NCBI GenBank assembly: GCA_009918675.1
Contig: RGDM01000015.1
Coordinates: 1 to 64,000, forward strand
Source: a bacterium
GTDB taxonomy: Bacteria; Bdellovibrionota_B; Oligoflexia; Silvanigrellales; Silvanigrellaceae
Direction of reading: 5' to 3'
Length of the DNA stretch: 64,000 bases
Numbering within the stretch: the first letter of the stretch is position 1; each line of letters opens with the position of its first letter. The notes below the pieces were generated by a model that worked only from the letters and a program-made list of their open reading frames with translations, made no database searches and had not been told where the DNA came from. This document shows positions 1 through 8,498 of the stretch, piece after piece. A program made the translations under genes and the position numbers.

Positions 1-210
1 GGGAGGGAGATGCGATGAGGCGCAAGTCACCGATTCCATGAGAACCCTTTCTATGAATTTGGCAGAATGACTGATAGCATCCTTTTGCGGTCGCTCAAAT
101 GGGGTTGACCCGCGTCAATCGTTTCGAGGAATTGACCTCAGTGTTCGCGGCGATTAAGCCGATACACGGTTGGCTGATTTTTAACAGCGTCCTAGCATGG
201 GAGGGCGGGC

Positions 211-507
211 ATGCATACTATTGGTTTCACCGAACTTTTGGTTATTTTTGCAATTGCACTGCTGTTGTTTGGCAACAGACTTCCAAATGTGGGCAAGTCG
301 CTGGGCGAGGGAATCCGCAACTTCAAGAAGGGTCTTGATGGCGACGACTCCGACAAACCCGCGCAGAATGTGGCTCCACAAGCTCCTGTTCAGCAGCAGC
401 CGGTTAATGCTCAGCCCATGCAGCACTCCACTTTGCAGAGCTCGCAAGGTCAACAACAAGCCAAGGTTGACTACGTCGACGTTGAACATCGTGATCCGCA
501 CAAATGA
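211..507 (+). CDS. tatA: Twin-arginine translocase subunit TatA/E
   Basis: Small pore-forming subunit of the Tat system, which exports folded proteins across the inner membrane. The 98-residue protein shows the family layout: a short periplasmic N-terminus, one membrane helix at about residues 7-20, an FG hinge at 20-21, a conserved LP shortly after, an amphipathic helix at about 25-41, and a Gln/Pro-rich tail that looks disordered. The length is normal for TatA. The ATG follows a GGAGGG-rich stretch at about 199-209. The stop overlaps the next start as ATGA at 504-507, so it is probably translated together with the ArsA-like gene. No tatB or tatC is seen here, so those must lie elsewhere. 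TatA versus TatE cannot be separated from the sequence alone. Confidence 0.93.
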   Translation: MHTIGFTELLVIFAIALLLFGNRLPNVGKSLGEGIRNFKKGLDGDDSDKPAQNVAPQAPVQQQPVNAQPMQHSTLQSSQGQQQAKVDYVDVEHRDPHK

Positions 508-1559
508 TCCCAACCACCAATCTGGCTGAATGCATACCTCAGCGGTTGGTTTTTTTTCTGGGCAAAGGCGGGGTTGGAAGAACCACCCTGGCAACATCCT
601 TTGCGCAGGCCTGCGCACAGCAAGGACAAAAAACACTGGTCGTGCAATGGGCCTTGCAGGATGCCGTTTCTCAGCTTTTTGCCAAACCGAACGCCGGACA
701 CGATTCCGAGCGAATTTCAGAAAATCTTTGGGCAATGAATTTTTCGACAGACGAAGCGATCCGCGAATACTTCATTGACCATCTTAAACTTAAACTCATC
801 TACAATCTTGTTATTGAAAACAGACACGTTCAACGCCTGATTCATGCAGCCCCCGGGGTTCAGGAGCTGTTTTTTCTGGGCCGATTATTTTGGCTCGTGT
901 GCCTCTCAGAGGAAATCCGCGGAACGCGTTTTGACAGAGTCATTGTTGATGCGCAGGCCACTGGTCATGGTGTTTCCTTGTTCACCGTCGCGCCAACCAT
1001 CGCTCAATTTGGCATGACCGGGCCTTTGGCAAGTGAATGTGAACGAGTTGCGCAGATGATCGCGAATCCTGCACTTGTTGCTACTGTTCTCGTAACATTA
1101 CCGGAAGAATTGCCGGTTGAAGAGACTCTCGAATTCATGCCGCGGCTGAGCCGTGACCTCGGCCGACCTGCAAATGCATTGTTTATCAACCGCTCGATTA
1201 CACCTTTCATCGAGAAAAACCCGCGCGCGATGGATCAAGATCATGTTTTTAAAATTTGGCAGCACGGCTTGAAATCTCGAGAAGCTCTGCGGGCTCTCGG
1301 GGTTTTGCATCGCGACCTGTGCAAACGCCAGTATTTCGAAACGTTTCTTCGAACACAGATGCAAAAACAGGCGCTAAATATTCCAACAATTTCTGTCCCT
1401 GACATTGGTCTTTCCGACCCAGAGGCGGCGGCTCCTGCTGTTTTGCAAGGAGTCACCGATTGGCTGCTCAAGGCCAACGAATCGGTTTTGGATAATGATC
1501 ATTTCAGTCATCCCCTGCCGACACATCATCACCTCGTTATTTCCGAGGACCAGCGATGA
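504..1559 (+). CDS. ArsA/Get3-like ATPase, first of a pair (P-loop Lys replaced by Arg)
   Basis: Member of the deviant Walker A ATPases related to ArsA and Get3. The N-terminal loop reads GKGGVGRTT at residues 20-28: the signature lysine (K21) is present, but the usual P-loop lysine is Arg26. A switch-like segment around DAQATGHG corresponds to the DTAPTGH motif of the family. Family members are cytoplasmic dimers that handle oxyanions or tail-anchored membrane proteins. No arsenic genes are nearby, and the overlap with tatA (ATGA, 504-507) and with the second ATPase (ATGA, 1556-1559) points to an envelope role. The Arg substitution suggests weak or absent hydrolysis at its own site, with the partner supplying the missing lysine. 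The client is unknown. Confidence 0.88.
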   Translation: MIPTTNLAECIPQRLVFFLGKGGVGRTTLATSFAQACAQQGQKTLVVQWALQDAVSQLFAKPNAGHDSERISENLWAMNFSTDEAIREYFIDHLKLKLIYNLVIENRHVQRLIHAAPGVQELFFLGRLFWLVCLSEEIRGTRFDRVIVDAQATGHGVSLFTVAPTIAQFGMTGPLASECERVAQMIANPALVATVLVTLPEELPVEETLEFMPRLSRDLGRPANALFINRSITPFIEKNPRAMDQDHVFKIWQHGLKSREALRALGVLHRDLCKRQYFETFLRTQMQKQALNIPTISVPDIGLSDPEAAAPAVLQGVTDWLLKANESVLDNDHFSHPLPTHHHLVISEDQR

Positions 1560-2689
1560 AACGTAACAAACCAACAGATCCCTTGTCAGGCAGGAATATC
1601 CCGCGTCTTCATTTGTTCCTTGGTGCTGGTGGAGTTGGCAAGACAACGCTTTCTGCAGGATTCGCAATCGCTCTTGCGAAACAAGGGCGACACGTTGGAC
1701 TTATGTCCATCGACCCTGCCAAACGGCTGCAAGGCGCACTCGGACTCTCCGAGCTTCCCGAAACCGGAGCACACATTGAAATTGAAAATTGCCCTGGCTC
1801 GCTGCGCGCAAGTGTTTTGCATATTGGTGAGAGTTTGAAGCGCTGGGTGGTTGAAGCCGGACTTTCACCTGCTGCGCAAACGCAACTTTATGAAAACAGT
1901 CTCTTCAAGGCACTTGCCGAACGGCTTGCCACAGCAACGGATACCTTCGCAGCCGTGCGAATGGCAGAATGGCCCGAACGTGAAGCTGGGCTCACTGACC
2001 TTGTCGTCGACACAGCACCTGGAATTCACGCCATCGATTTTTTATCTAAACCAGAAAAGCTCTCGGCATTTCTCGATGGCAAATTAATTGAATGGCTCAA
2101 ATGGTTTTCGCAAGAAAACACGCCACAGGGTGGTCTCTTGCAGAGGGTTGTTAAAGGTGGCGCGCGGCGGATCTTGGAAGGCTTGTCTGAATTGGGTGGA
2201 CAGCGATTTATGCTCCACTTTGCCGAGTTTTTGATTCTCCTTGATCAAGTTTTTGCGCGCATGATGACCCGCCTCACCTTCGCAGGCCATTGGCTGCGCT
2301 CCGCAGAAACGCATTGTTACGTTGTTACCTCGGTTCGCTATGATGCCGTTCAGGTCGCATGGGAACTGAGCCGCACGCTGAAGTCTCTGAAAATGAAACC
2401 AGGACAGGTGATCATCAACCGAGCCTTTCCGGAAAGTCTTCGCAGTGATCCTGGCTTTGCCGATACTTTGGCTGAAATGCGTCAACAAGATGCCTCGTTT
2501 TTTGCAAACTATCTCGATAATTTTATAATTGTGCAAAGGCGCGTTCAAGAGCAGCTCCGCTTGGCAGCACATTCAATTGTCACCTTGCCTGTTGCCGAAC
2601 ACCTGGATGCACATTCAGCTCTCCGGCTTGAAGATTTGGCTTCACTTGGTCAGCGTATTGCAGAACACGCAGGAGAACACGGACCATGA
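1556..2689 (+). CDS. ArsA/Get3-like ATPase, second of a pair (signature Lys replaced by Ala)
   Basis: Second ArsA/Get3-like ATPase, 377 residues. Its loop reads GAGGVGKTT at residues 23-31, so the P-loop lysine (K29) is present while the signature lysine of the deviant Walker A motif is Ala24. This is the mirror image of the defect in the preceding protein. A DPAKRL segment and a VVDTAPGIH switch II-like motif follow. It starts in an ATGA overlap with its partner and ends in an ATGA overlap with mlaE. Mycobacteria encode a described Get3-like pair (Rv3679/Rv3680, BagA/BagB), so an obligate heterodimer is plausible. That it serves the neighbouring Tat or Mla machinery is inferred from linkage only. 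Confidence 0.9.
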   Translation: MKRNKPTDPLSGRNIPRLHLFLGAGGVGKTTLSAGFAIALAKQGRHVGLMSIDPAKRLQGALGLSELPETGAHIEIENCPGSLRASVLHIGESLKRWVVEAGLSPAAQTQLYENSLFKALAERLATATDTFAAVRMAEWPEREAGLTDLVVDTAPGIHAIDFLSKPEKLSAFLDGKLIEWLKWFSQENTPQGGLLQRVVKGGARRILEGLSELGGQRFMLHFAEFLILLDQVFARMMTRLTFAGHWLRSAETHCYVVTSVRYDAVQVAWELSRTLKSLKMKPGQVIINRAFPESLRSDPGFADTLAEMRQQDASFFANYLDNFIIVQRRVQEQLRLAAHSIVTLPVAEHLDAHSALRLEDLASLGQRIAEHAGEHGP

Positions 2690-3474
2690 TGGAAATTGCC
2701 CTCAGTGGCCTCGAAACCGTAGGTCGTATGGTCCGTGGGCAAATCATTGGGTTAGGGCGTTTCACTCTGCTTATCCGGGAAATTCTCTTCTGGCTTGTAC
2801 GGCCACCCGTGCGCATTCAACTGATCTTCAAACAATTTGAATTTGTTGGAAACAAATCGCTGTCCATTGTGACTTTGTCATCGCTTTTTACTGGCGCCGT
2901 GCTTGGACTGCAGATTGGTAAGATCTTCGGAATTTTTCGTGCGGAAGGCTTAATGGGGGCTGCCACGGGCAAAGCTCTCGCCCTTGAACTTGCACCTGTC
3001 ATGTGTGGATTTATTGTGACAGGTCGGGCTGGGGCGGCGATGGCTGCAGAAATTGCCACGATGCGCGTGAATGAGCAGCTCGATGCGATGGAAGCCATGG
3101 GCGTCTCGCCAGTCAGTTACCTTATCGTGCCAAGGGTTGTCGCAAGCACACTCATGATGCCTTTGCTCTCTGCAATCTTTCTGACACTTGGACTCATTGG
3201 CTGCTACATACTCGGTGTCATCATGTTTCGCATTGACACCTCTGTGTTTGTCTCTCAGTTGAAGTGGCTCGTGTGGGTCTCTGACATCCGCAAGGGGCTT
3301 GCAAAAGCACTTGTATTTGGCTTCATTCTTTCAACAATCGCGTGCTTTAAAGGTTATCATGCACGCGGTGGCGCAAAGGGAGTTGGTGAGGCAACAACCC
3401 AGGCTGTGGTTTCGAGCCTTTTGACTATTCTTATTGTGGATTTCTTTATTTCCCTGGTGCAAATCCGAGGCTGA
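2686..3474 (+). CDS. mlaE: MlaE-type ABC transporter permease
   Basis: Inner-membrane permease of the Mla phospholipid transport system. The 262-residue protein has the MlaE layout: an N-terminal interfacial helix, then about five membrane helices. The conserved central region around residues 105-140 contains GRAGAAMAAEI and a following EQLDAMEAMGV segment, which is the family signature near the ATPase-coupling helix. The start overlaps the previous stop (ATGA, 2686-2689). A second ATG lies at 2689. mlaF follows after 3 bases and mlaD further downstream. No mlaA, mlaB or mlaC gene is present in the window, so this looks like the short MlaEFD form. Confidence 0.94.
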   Translation: MMEIALSGLETVGRMVRGQIIGLGRFTLLIREILFWLVRPPVRIQLIFKQFEFVGNKSLSIVTLSSLFTGAVLGLQIGKIFGIFRAEGLMGAATGKALALELAPVMCGFIVTGRAGAAMAAEIATMRVNEQLDAMEAMGVSPVSYLIVPRVVASTLMMPLLSAIFLTLGLIGCYILGVIMFRIDTSVFVSQLKWLVWVSDIRKGLAKALVFGFILSTIACFKGYHARGGAKGVGEATTQAVVSSLLTILIVDFFISLVQIRG

Positions 3475-3477
3475 CTC

Positions 3478-4281
3478 ATGCTCAAACCGTCGGCTCAAGG
3501 TGTGTCTAAAGACAGTTCATTGCCCATTGTTGTATTCAACAATGTCCGCAAATCGTTTGGCAACCAACAGGTCTTACGTGGACTCAGCTTCGAGCTCAAA
3601 CGTGGTGAAATTAGTTTTATCATCGGCCGCTCGGGCGAGGGCAAGTCGGTGACCATCAAACACATTATTGGAGTTCTGCATCCTGATTCTGGAGATATTT
3701 CGGTTGATGGCGTGCAACTCAGCCACGCTCCCGAAACAGAATGGATCAAAGCGCGCAGACAAATGGGATTGCTGTTTCAAGATGGCGCTCTTTTCGACAG
3801 TATGTCGGTGGGGGAAAACATTGCCTTTCCACTCATTGAGTTCGAAAAGCTCTCCCCGGCAGAACTCACAACGCGAGTAGAATCGTTACTGGATCTCGTT
3901 GGACTCCCTGGTTATGGAAATGCGCGAGTGCCTGATTTGTCGATTGGTGAAAGAAAACGCGTTGGACTTGCGCGAGCACTTGCATTGAATCCGAGTCTTC
4001 TTCTTTATGACGAACCAACCACAGGCATGGACCCGCTCATCTCAGAGCTCATCGACACGCTTATTCTAGAAATGCAAAAAAAGATCCGGGGTTTATCGAG
4101 TGTTGTTATTAGCCATGACATCCAATCGGTGATGCAACTTGCCGACAGAATTTTCTTTCTCCACGAAGGGCGCATGTACGCAAGCGGAACACCGGCTGAG
4201 TTCAGAGCAAGTGCAGATCCTGTTGTTCAACAATTTATCACCGGCTCCATGGAGGGCCCACTCGGCCAACCTATATCCTAA
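3478..4281 (+). CDS. mlaF: MlaF-type ABC transporter ATPase
   Basis: Cytoplasmic ATPase that powers MlaE. The 267-residue protein contains Walker A (GRSGEGKS, about residues 44-51), a Q-loop region (LLFQDGALFDSM), an ABC signature reading LSIGERKRV, Walker B with DEPTTGMDP, and a switch histidine in ISHD. The signature is unusual: the family normally reads LSGGM followed by KRV. The GALFDSM segment is typical of MlaF/MCE-type ATPases. It sits 3 bases after mlaE. A 191-base gap before the likely mlaD start holds a weak hairpin with a T-run, so mlaD may be partly uncoupled from it. Confidence 0.95.
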   Translation: MLKPSAQGVSKDSSLPIVVFNNVRKSFGNQQVLRGLSFELKRGEISFIIGRSGEGKSVTIKHIIGVLHPDSGDISVDGVQLSHAPETEWIKARRQMGLLFQDGALFDSMSVGENIAFPLIEFEKLSPAELTTRVESLLDLVGLPGYGNARVPDLSIGERKRVGLARALALNPSLLLYDEPTTGMDPLISELIDTLILEMQKKIRGLSSVVISHDIQSVMQLADRIFFLHEGRMYASGTPAEFRASADPVVQQFITGSMEGPLGQPIS

Positions 4282-4315
4282 CCACGAACTGCGCTGTGAA
4301 GCTCTAGACAACCTG

Positions 4316-4334
4316 AAGAAACCAGTTCTTTTTT
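4316..4334 (+). terminator. Weak hairpin with T-run between mlaF and mlaD
   Basis: A five-base stem AAGAA/TTCTT with a five-base loop is followed by further Ts. It is AT-only and weak, so it could be an attenuator or chance. It lies in the 191-base space after the mlaF stop and before the GTG start of mlaD. Confidence 0.3.
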
Positions 4335-4472
4335 CCTTCGACTCAAACACAGTTGCAATTCTGCCGACAGACTGAAAATGTTACCTAGTTGAAATTAAGC
4401 ATTTTGAAATCATTCCGATGTTATCATGGGTTAAACCTTGGCCCTTTGCCTGATGGCATTGAAAGAGGATTT

Positions 4473-6017
4473 GTGTTCGAGCGAACGGTTACAACCGAAT
4501 TAAAAGTTGGATTATTCACAGTTGCTGCGCTGTCGGCCATCGGCGCTCTCGTGTTGACTCTTGAAGGAAATCCATTCACATCACGAGCTCAGAAGTTCAA
4601 CACTGTCTTGCAAAATGTTGGCGGAGTTGGTCCGCGCACTCAAGTGCGAACGAGTGGTGTTCAGGTTGGAGAAGTTGAATCGATCGACATCCTTCCCAAG
4701 GGAGCGAAGGTCAATTTCCGAGTCAACGGTACCGTTAAAATTCCCAAAGGTTCATACATTGAGCTGCGTTCTCGCGGCATTTTGGGTGATGTTTATTTAG
4801 AAATTGTGCGAAATGAAGAGAGCAAAGACGAAATGGAGTCTGGTTCCCAGATTCCACAAATGAAAGAGTTTAATGACATGGGAACTCTGATGAGTTCCTT
4901 GGGCAGTATCGCAACCGACTTGCAAACCGTGAGCCGAACATTGGCAAAAGTCTTTGGCACTGGAGACGGTCAATCATCACTGCAAAATATCGTAACAAAT
5001 GTTGAGAAGATCACCAGCGAAGCGCGAGATCTTGTTGCGGGTCAGAAAGAAAACATTACGGCCACACTTGAGGCATTGCGAGAATCGATGACACGAGTCA
5101 ACGGACTTCTTGCAAAGCACGATGGCCGAATCGATGAGATCATGTTGGCGGTGGCGGATGCTAGCAAAGACATGAGGGTTTTTAGCGGCGAACTTCGAAA
5201 GATCATGACCGGTGAAAACAAACACCGGGTTGAAAACATCATCGCATCGCTCGATGACTCAATGCAAAGCGTTCGGCAAGCAACAAGTAAAGTTCAATTG
5301 ATTGTCGATAAAGTCGAGAAGGGCGAGGGGACACTTGGACAACTTGTTTCCAAAGACGACACAGCAAACGAGTTGAGGTCAACACTCAAAAGTGTGCAAG
5401 AGCTTCTCAAGCCTGCAAGCAAGCTGCGGATTGAAGTCGACTACAAAGGCGAAGTGCGCTCTTCTGATACCCGATACATCGGTGACACGGGCAACCACTT
5501 CAACCTACGCCTGGCAACGCGCCCCGATCGCTACTACCTACTGGGTGTCTCGGACACGCCACAAAGTCGGCAAATTACAGAGAACCGCAAAACTGTTACA
5601 AAAGATTCAACCGGTGCTGAGATTACCCGCGAAGAAATCACCTCAACGGAAAATCGCCCACGGATCAAGTACAACGTCCAGTTTGCCAAACGCTTCGACA
5701 ATCTTGGCTTGCGGTTTGGTTTGTTCGAAAGCTACGCCGGCGTGGCAGGTGATTTGTATTTATTTTCCGACAAACTCAGCGCAACCGTGGAAGCCTTTCA
5801 ATTTGGTGATGACCCTTCACAAGCCGATTCACGATCCAATGGCAAAGCACGATTTAAAACATATGCAAATGTCTTCGTAACTCCGAACATCTATCTCACC
5901 GGTGGTGCGGATGGAATTGGCCGCGCTCCGAAGCCAATTCAGTTCATTGGTGCCGGATTACGCTTTACCGACGACGATCTCAAGTCGGTTATCAGCGCAG
6001 CAGCATTGGCAAAATGA
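4473..6017 (+). CDS. mlaD: MlaD-type MCE protein with helical stalk and barrel-like C-terminus
   Basis: Substrate-binding MCE protein of the Mla system. I prefer the GTG at 4473 because AAAGAGG lies just upstream and it places the FERTVTTELKVG segment at the N-terminus, as in the family; an in-frame TTG at 4389 would add 28 unlikely residues. Order: one membrane helix at about residues 11-30, an MCE domain at about 37-125, a long helical, coiled-coil-like region at about 130-335, and a C-terminal part of alternating polar and hydrophobic strands with aromatics (about 345-514) that resembles an outer-membrane barrel. E. coli MlaD is only about 180 residues. Veillonella is described as having an MlaD of this kind that bridges both membranes. 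The barrel assignment is inferred from strand pattern. Confidence 0.9.
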   Translation: MFERTVTTELKVGLFTVAALSAIGALVLTLEGNPFTSRAQKFNTVLQNVGGVGPRTQVRTSGVQVGEVESIDILPKGAKVNFRVNGTVKIPKGSYIELRSRGILGDVYLEIVRNEESKDEMESGSQIPQMKEFNDMGTLMSSLGSIATDLQTVSRTLAKVFGTGDGQSSLQNIVTNVEKITSEARDLVAGQKENITATLEALRESMTRVNGLLAKHDGRIDEIMLAVADASKDMRVFSGELRKIMTGENKHRVENIIASLDDSMQSVRQATSKVQLIVDKVEKGEGTLGQLVSKDDTANELRSTLKSVQELLKPASKLRIEVDYKGEVRSSDTRYIGDTGNHFNLRLATRPDRYYLLGVSDTPQSRQITENRKTVTKDSTGAEITREEITSTENRPRIKYNVQFAKRFDNLGLRFGLFESYAGVAGDLYLFSDKLSATVEAFQFGDDPSQADSRSNGKARFKTYANVFVTPNIYLTGGADGIGRAPKPIQFIGAGLRFTDDDLKSVISAAALAK

Positions 6018-6104
6018 AAATTTATTAAATTAAAATAAAAAATTTTATAAAGTCCCAAAAAGCGGGGTCGATATCCTTCTTAGGTCAACCTAGAGGATAC
6101 GACC

Positions 6105-6818
6105 ATGTGGAAGAAAGTCTGTGAACTTGCAACAGCAAGTGCGTTTTTGTTTTTTTCTAACAAAAGTCTCGCCGCTGCAAAGGGAGCAACTCGGGTGGTT
6201 GCGCTCAGCAGCAATGAAATATCGGATATCGCACCCACGGTCGTGCAAAATCGATTCTTCACCAAACAATTGCGCGCAGAAGTAGGTGCAAGCTTTGGCA
6301 CTGTGATGAACGAAAGCTATAGCAAAACCTCGCTTGCAGGTGGGCGTCTTGGTCTCTTTGTCTCAGAAAAAGTTGGTATCGAATATAACTTTTCACAATT
6401 CAAAGCTGTTGATTCCCCAGATCTCACCGCCCTGCGGATGCAAGAGGTCTGCATTGCACTTGAATGTCGTTCCATTGAGCCCAGTTTTATCCGCTTGAAC
6501 AAATCACACCAGCTCCAAGTTGTGGCCGCGCCAATCTACGGAAAGATCAACTTACTCGATTGGCTCATTGTCTATTCGGATCTCACATTCGGTGCAGGTG
6601 CCGCCCGGGTTGCGACAACTCAAGGCGAAAAATGGGCATTCACTCCAAGCATCGGTCAACGATTTTACTTCTCGAAATCCTTTAGTCTGCGCATTGACGC
6701 AACAGACATTTATCTGAAACAAACCCTCACCCAAGGTGAACAAACGCGCAGCAATTGGCGACACAATTGGGTTGCTCAAGTCGGACTGAGTGCGTTTCTC
6801 AATGGTGGGGAGCAGTGA
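6105..6818 (+). CDS. Small outer-membrane beta-barrel protein
   Basis: A 237-residue secreted protein with a signal peptide ending near SLAAA (about residues 1-25) and a body of alternating-hydrophobicity strands. These include the GGRLGLFVSEKVGIEYNF and GQRFYFSKSFSLRIDATD type segments typical of small barrels with short periplasmic turns. The pattern fits the OMP family often found beside TPR proteins in Myxococcota and Bdellovibrionota. It opens an operon with the TPR genes: the next start is 3 bases after its stop. An AT-rich stretch at 6018-6060 upstream could carry its promoter. A Glt-type outer-membrane component is possible, but a specific orthologue cannot be named. Confidence 0.8.
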   Translation: MWKKVCELATASAFLFFSNKSLAAAKGATRVVALSSNEISDIAPTVVQNRFFTKQLRAEVGASFGTVMNESYSKTSLAGGRLGLFVSEKVGIEYNFSQFKAVDSPDLTALRMQEVCIALECRSIEPSFIRLNKSHQLQVVAAPIYGKINLLDWLIVYSDLTFGAGAARVATTQGEKWAFTPSIGQRFYFSKSFSLRIDATDIYLKQTLTQGEQTRSNWRHNWVAQVGLSAFLNGGEQ

Positions 6819-6821
6819 TCT

Positions 6822-8498
6822 ATGACGTGCAAATTAATACGGCTGTTGCTGATCTCATTGACCTTACACACTTTCATCATTGAAAGTCCGCAGCCTGCAC
6901 GGGCTGCGAATCCACAACCGCAAAGGCAGTCAGCGCAGAAGAAAAAAATCGTGAAAGAGCTCCAGCTTCTCGACCGGGCATGGATTCTCCGCAACTCGCC
7001 GATGAGCAAGAAACTCGCGATGTTTGAGCAACTGCAGATTGATCTCGAGACACAGAACCATACAACTCAAAACCAATCGCGCATTATGCTCGCGCAATCA
7101 CTTCTTCTCATCAGTGAGCCAGAAACTCAAATTGCGGCTGCCGAACGACTCGCTCAGGCGGCGCGTCTTGCACCCCTCAAACTCAATCCACAGGCAGCAC
7201 AATTGATTTGGAACGAATTTCTTATTCGCATCAAAGGAAAAAATGCCATCGCAATGAATGCTCTTGCTGATGTCGCACAGGCGCTTGCAACGAGTCAGCT
7301 TGTGGCAATCGATGCGCGCCAATCATTTTATCTTGCGCTCTCGTTCGAAAGAGCTGGGCGCAGAAAAGATGCACTTGCAATTTATGAAAAGATTGAACCC
7401 AGTTGCGAATTCTATCGGCAAGCAAAATTACACGAAGGCTTGATAGCTGTTCGTGAAGGCTTATTACAACGGGGTAAATCCGCGCTTGAGGTGGTTGTTT
7501 CTGTGGAAACAACTGAGGCCGAGACGAAAGCAAAAATCAGCGCGGAAACGCTTGTTGATTTGAAAGAACGAGCCGTGCTTAATCTTGCCCGTCTGCTCTT
7601 TGAAAACAATGACTTTAAAGAGTCACTCTCTCTTTACCGGAGCATCGACGCGCAAAGCCCGCTCTTCTACGAAAGCCTAAGCGAACAAGGCTGGGCGTTT
7701 TTTATGGCGGGTCATCCAAATCGTGCGCTCGGACTCACCTATGGTGCAACAAGTCCACATTTCAATCAGCAATTTCAGCCAGACCAATATTTTTTGAATG
7801 CAGCTGTCAACTACTGGCTTTGCGATTTCATAGCGGCGCGGCGCAGTATTCAGGCCTTTGTGACCCACACCCGAGAAGATGCAACTCTTCTTCGCAGTTG
7901 GATTGCGAGCGAAAATAACAGCGTTGAATATAGCGAAAAAGCGATGAACGAAAGGGCTTTTAAAGTGGTTGAAGGCCTGGCGCATGGAGTGAGCTCAACC
8001 AACAGTCTCTTAGGACCACGCGGGCTACAAAGCTTGGGAAGAAAAACAGTCTTAATGAACGGAATTTCATCTCTCGATGAACAACGTAAGCAAAGACTCA
8101 ATATTCTTAAAAACCCGTGGCCTGTGCGCAGTAAAAAAACAATTATTGATAGCTTTTTGCAAGTTGAAGCACGAGAGCAAGTCCGTCTTGGTGAACTCGC
8201 GCTTGCAATGATTCGCACGATGCGCACCGACTACGAACGCGCTTTGACTCAAATCCGAATGATCAACCTTGAGATCATGACAGCCGAAAAAGACAAAGTG
8301 CTAGGAAACGAGAGAACCGCACAAGGGCAGCAATTCCTCGGCAGCGAAAATGATTTCCTCGAAAGCACAAATCGTCCGACCCGCCTGTGGGACGACAGCA
8401 AACGCGAATTTTGGAAAGACGAACTCGACAGCTTTGTGTTCACCAAAAAGTCTCAATGCCAACTCAACAAGGAGGAGAAGCAACATGCAGAAAGGTAG
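6822..8498 (+). CDS. Secreted TPR-repeat protein (558 aa)
   Basis: Periplasmic helical repeat protein. A signal peptide (about residues 1-28, ending PARA) is followed by TPR-like helical hairpins: alanine- and leucine-rich pairs with LLFGxxxF/Y-type spacing, for example around RLAQAARLAPLKLNP, YLALSFERAGRRKDAL and ARLLFENNDFKESLSLY. It starts 3 bases after the barrel gene and overlaps the next TPR gene by 14 bases, so it is co-translated. Family knowledge suggests a protein-protein scaffold in an envelope complex. The C-terminus is Lys/Glu-rich and charged. No enzyme motif was seen. Confidence 0.85.
   Translation: MTCKLIRLLLISLTLHTFIIESPQPARAANPQPQRQSAQKKKIVKELQLLDRAWILRNSPMSKKLAMFEQLQIDLETQNHTTQNQSRIMLAQSLLLISEPETQIAAAERLAQAARLAPLKLNPQAAQLIWNEFLIRIKGKNAIAMNALADVAQALATSQLVAIDARQSFYLALSFERAGRRKDALAIYEKIEPSCEFYRQAKLHEGLIAVREGLLQRGKSALEVVVSVETTEAETKAKISAETLVDLKERAVLNLARLLFENNDFKESLSLYRSIDAQSPLFYESLSEQGWAFFMAGHPNRALGLTYGATSPHFNQQFQPDQYFLNAAVNYWLCDFIAARRSIQAFVTHTREDATLLRSWIASENNSVEYSEKAMNERAFKVVEGLAHGVSSTNSLLGPRGLQSLGRKTVLMNGISSLDEQRKQRLNILKNPWPVRSKKTIIDSFLQVEAREQVRLGELALAMIRTMRTDYERALTQIRMINLEIMTAEKDKVLGNERTAQGQQFLGSENDFLESTNRPTRLWDDSKREFWKDELDSFVFTKKSQCQLNKEEKQHAER

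Noticed and set aside
1..98. Possible 3' end of an upstream gene (frame 2, ending at about 70)
   Set aside because: Only 22 codons before the window edge, with no recognisable motif; cannot be called.
181..735. Minus-strand 184-codon reading opposite tatA and the first ATPase
   Set aside because: It is antisense to two recognisable genes and composition is Arg/Leu-rich without domains.
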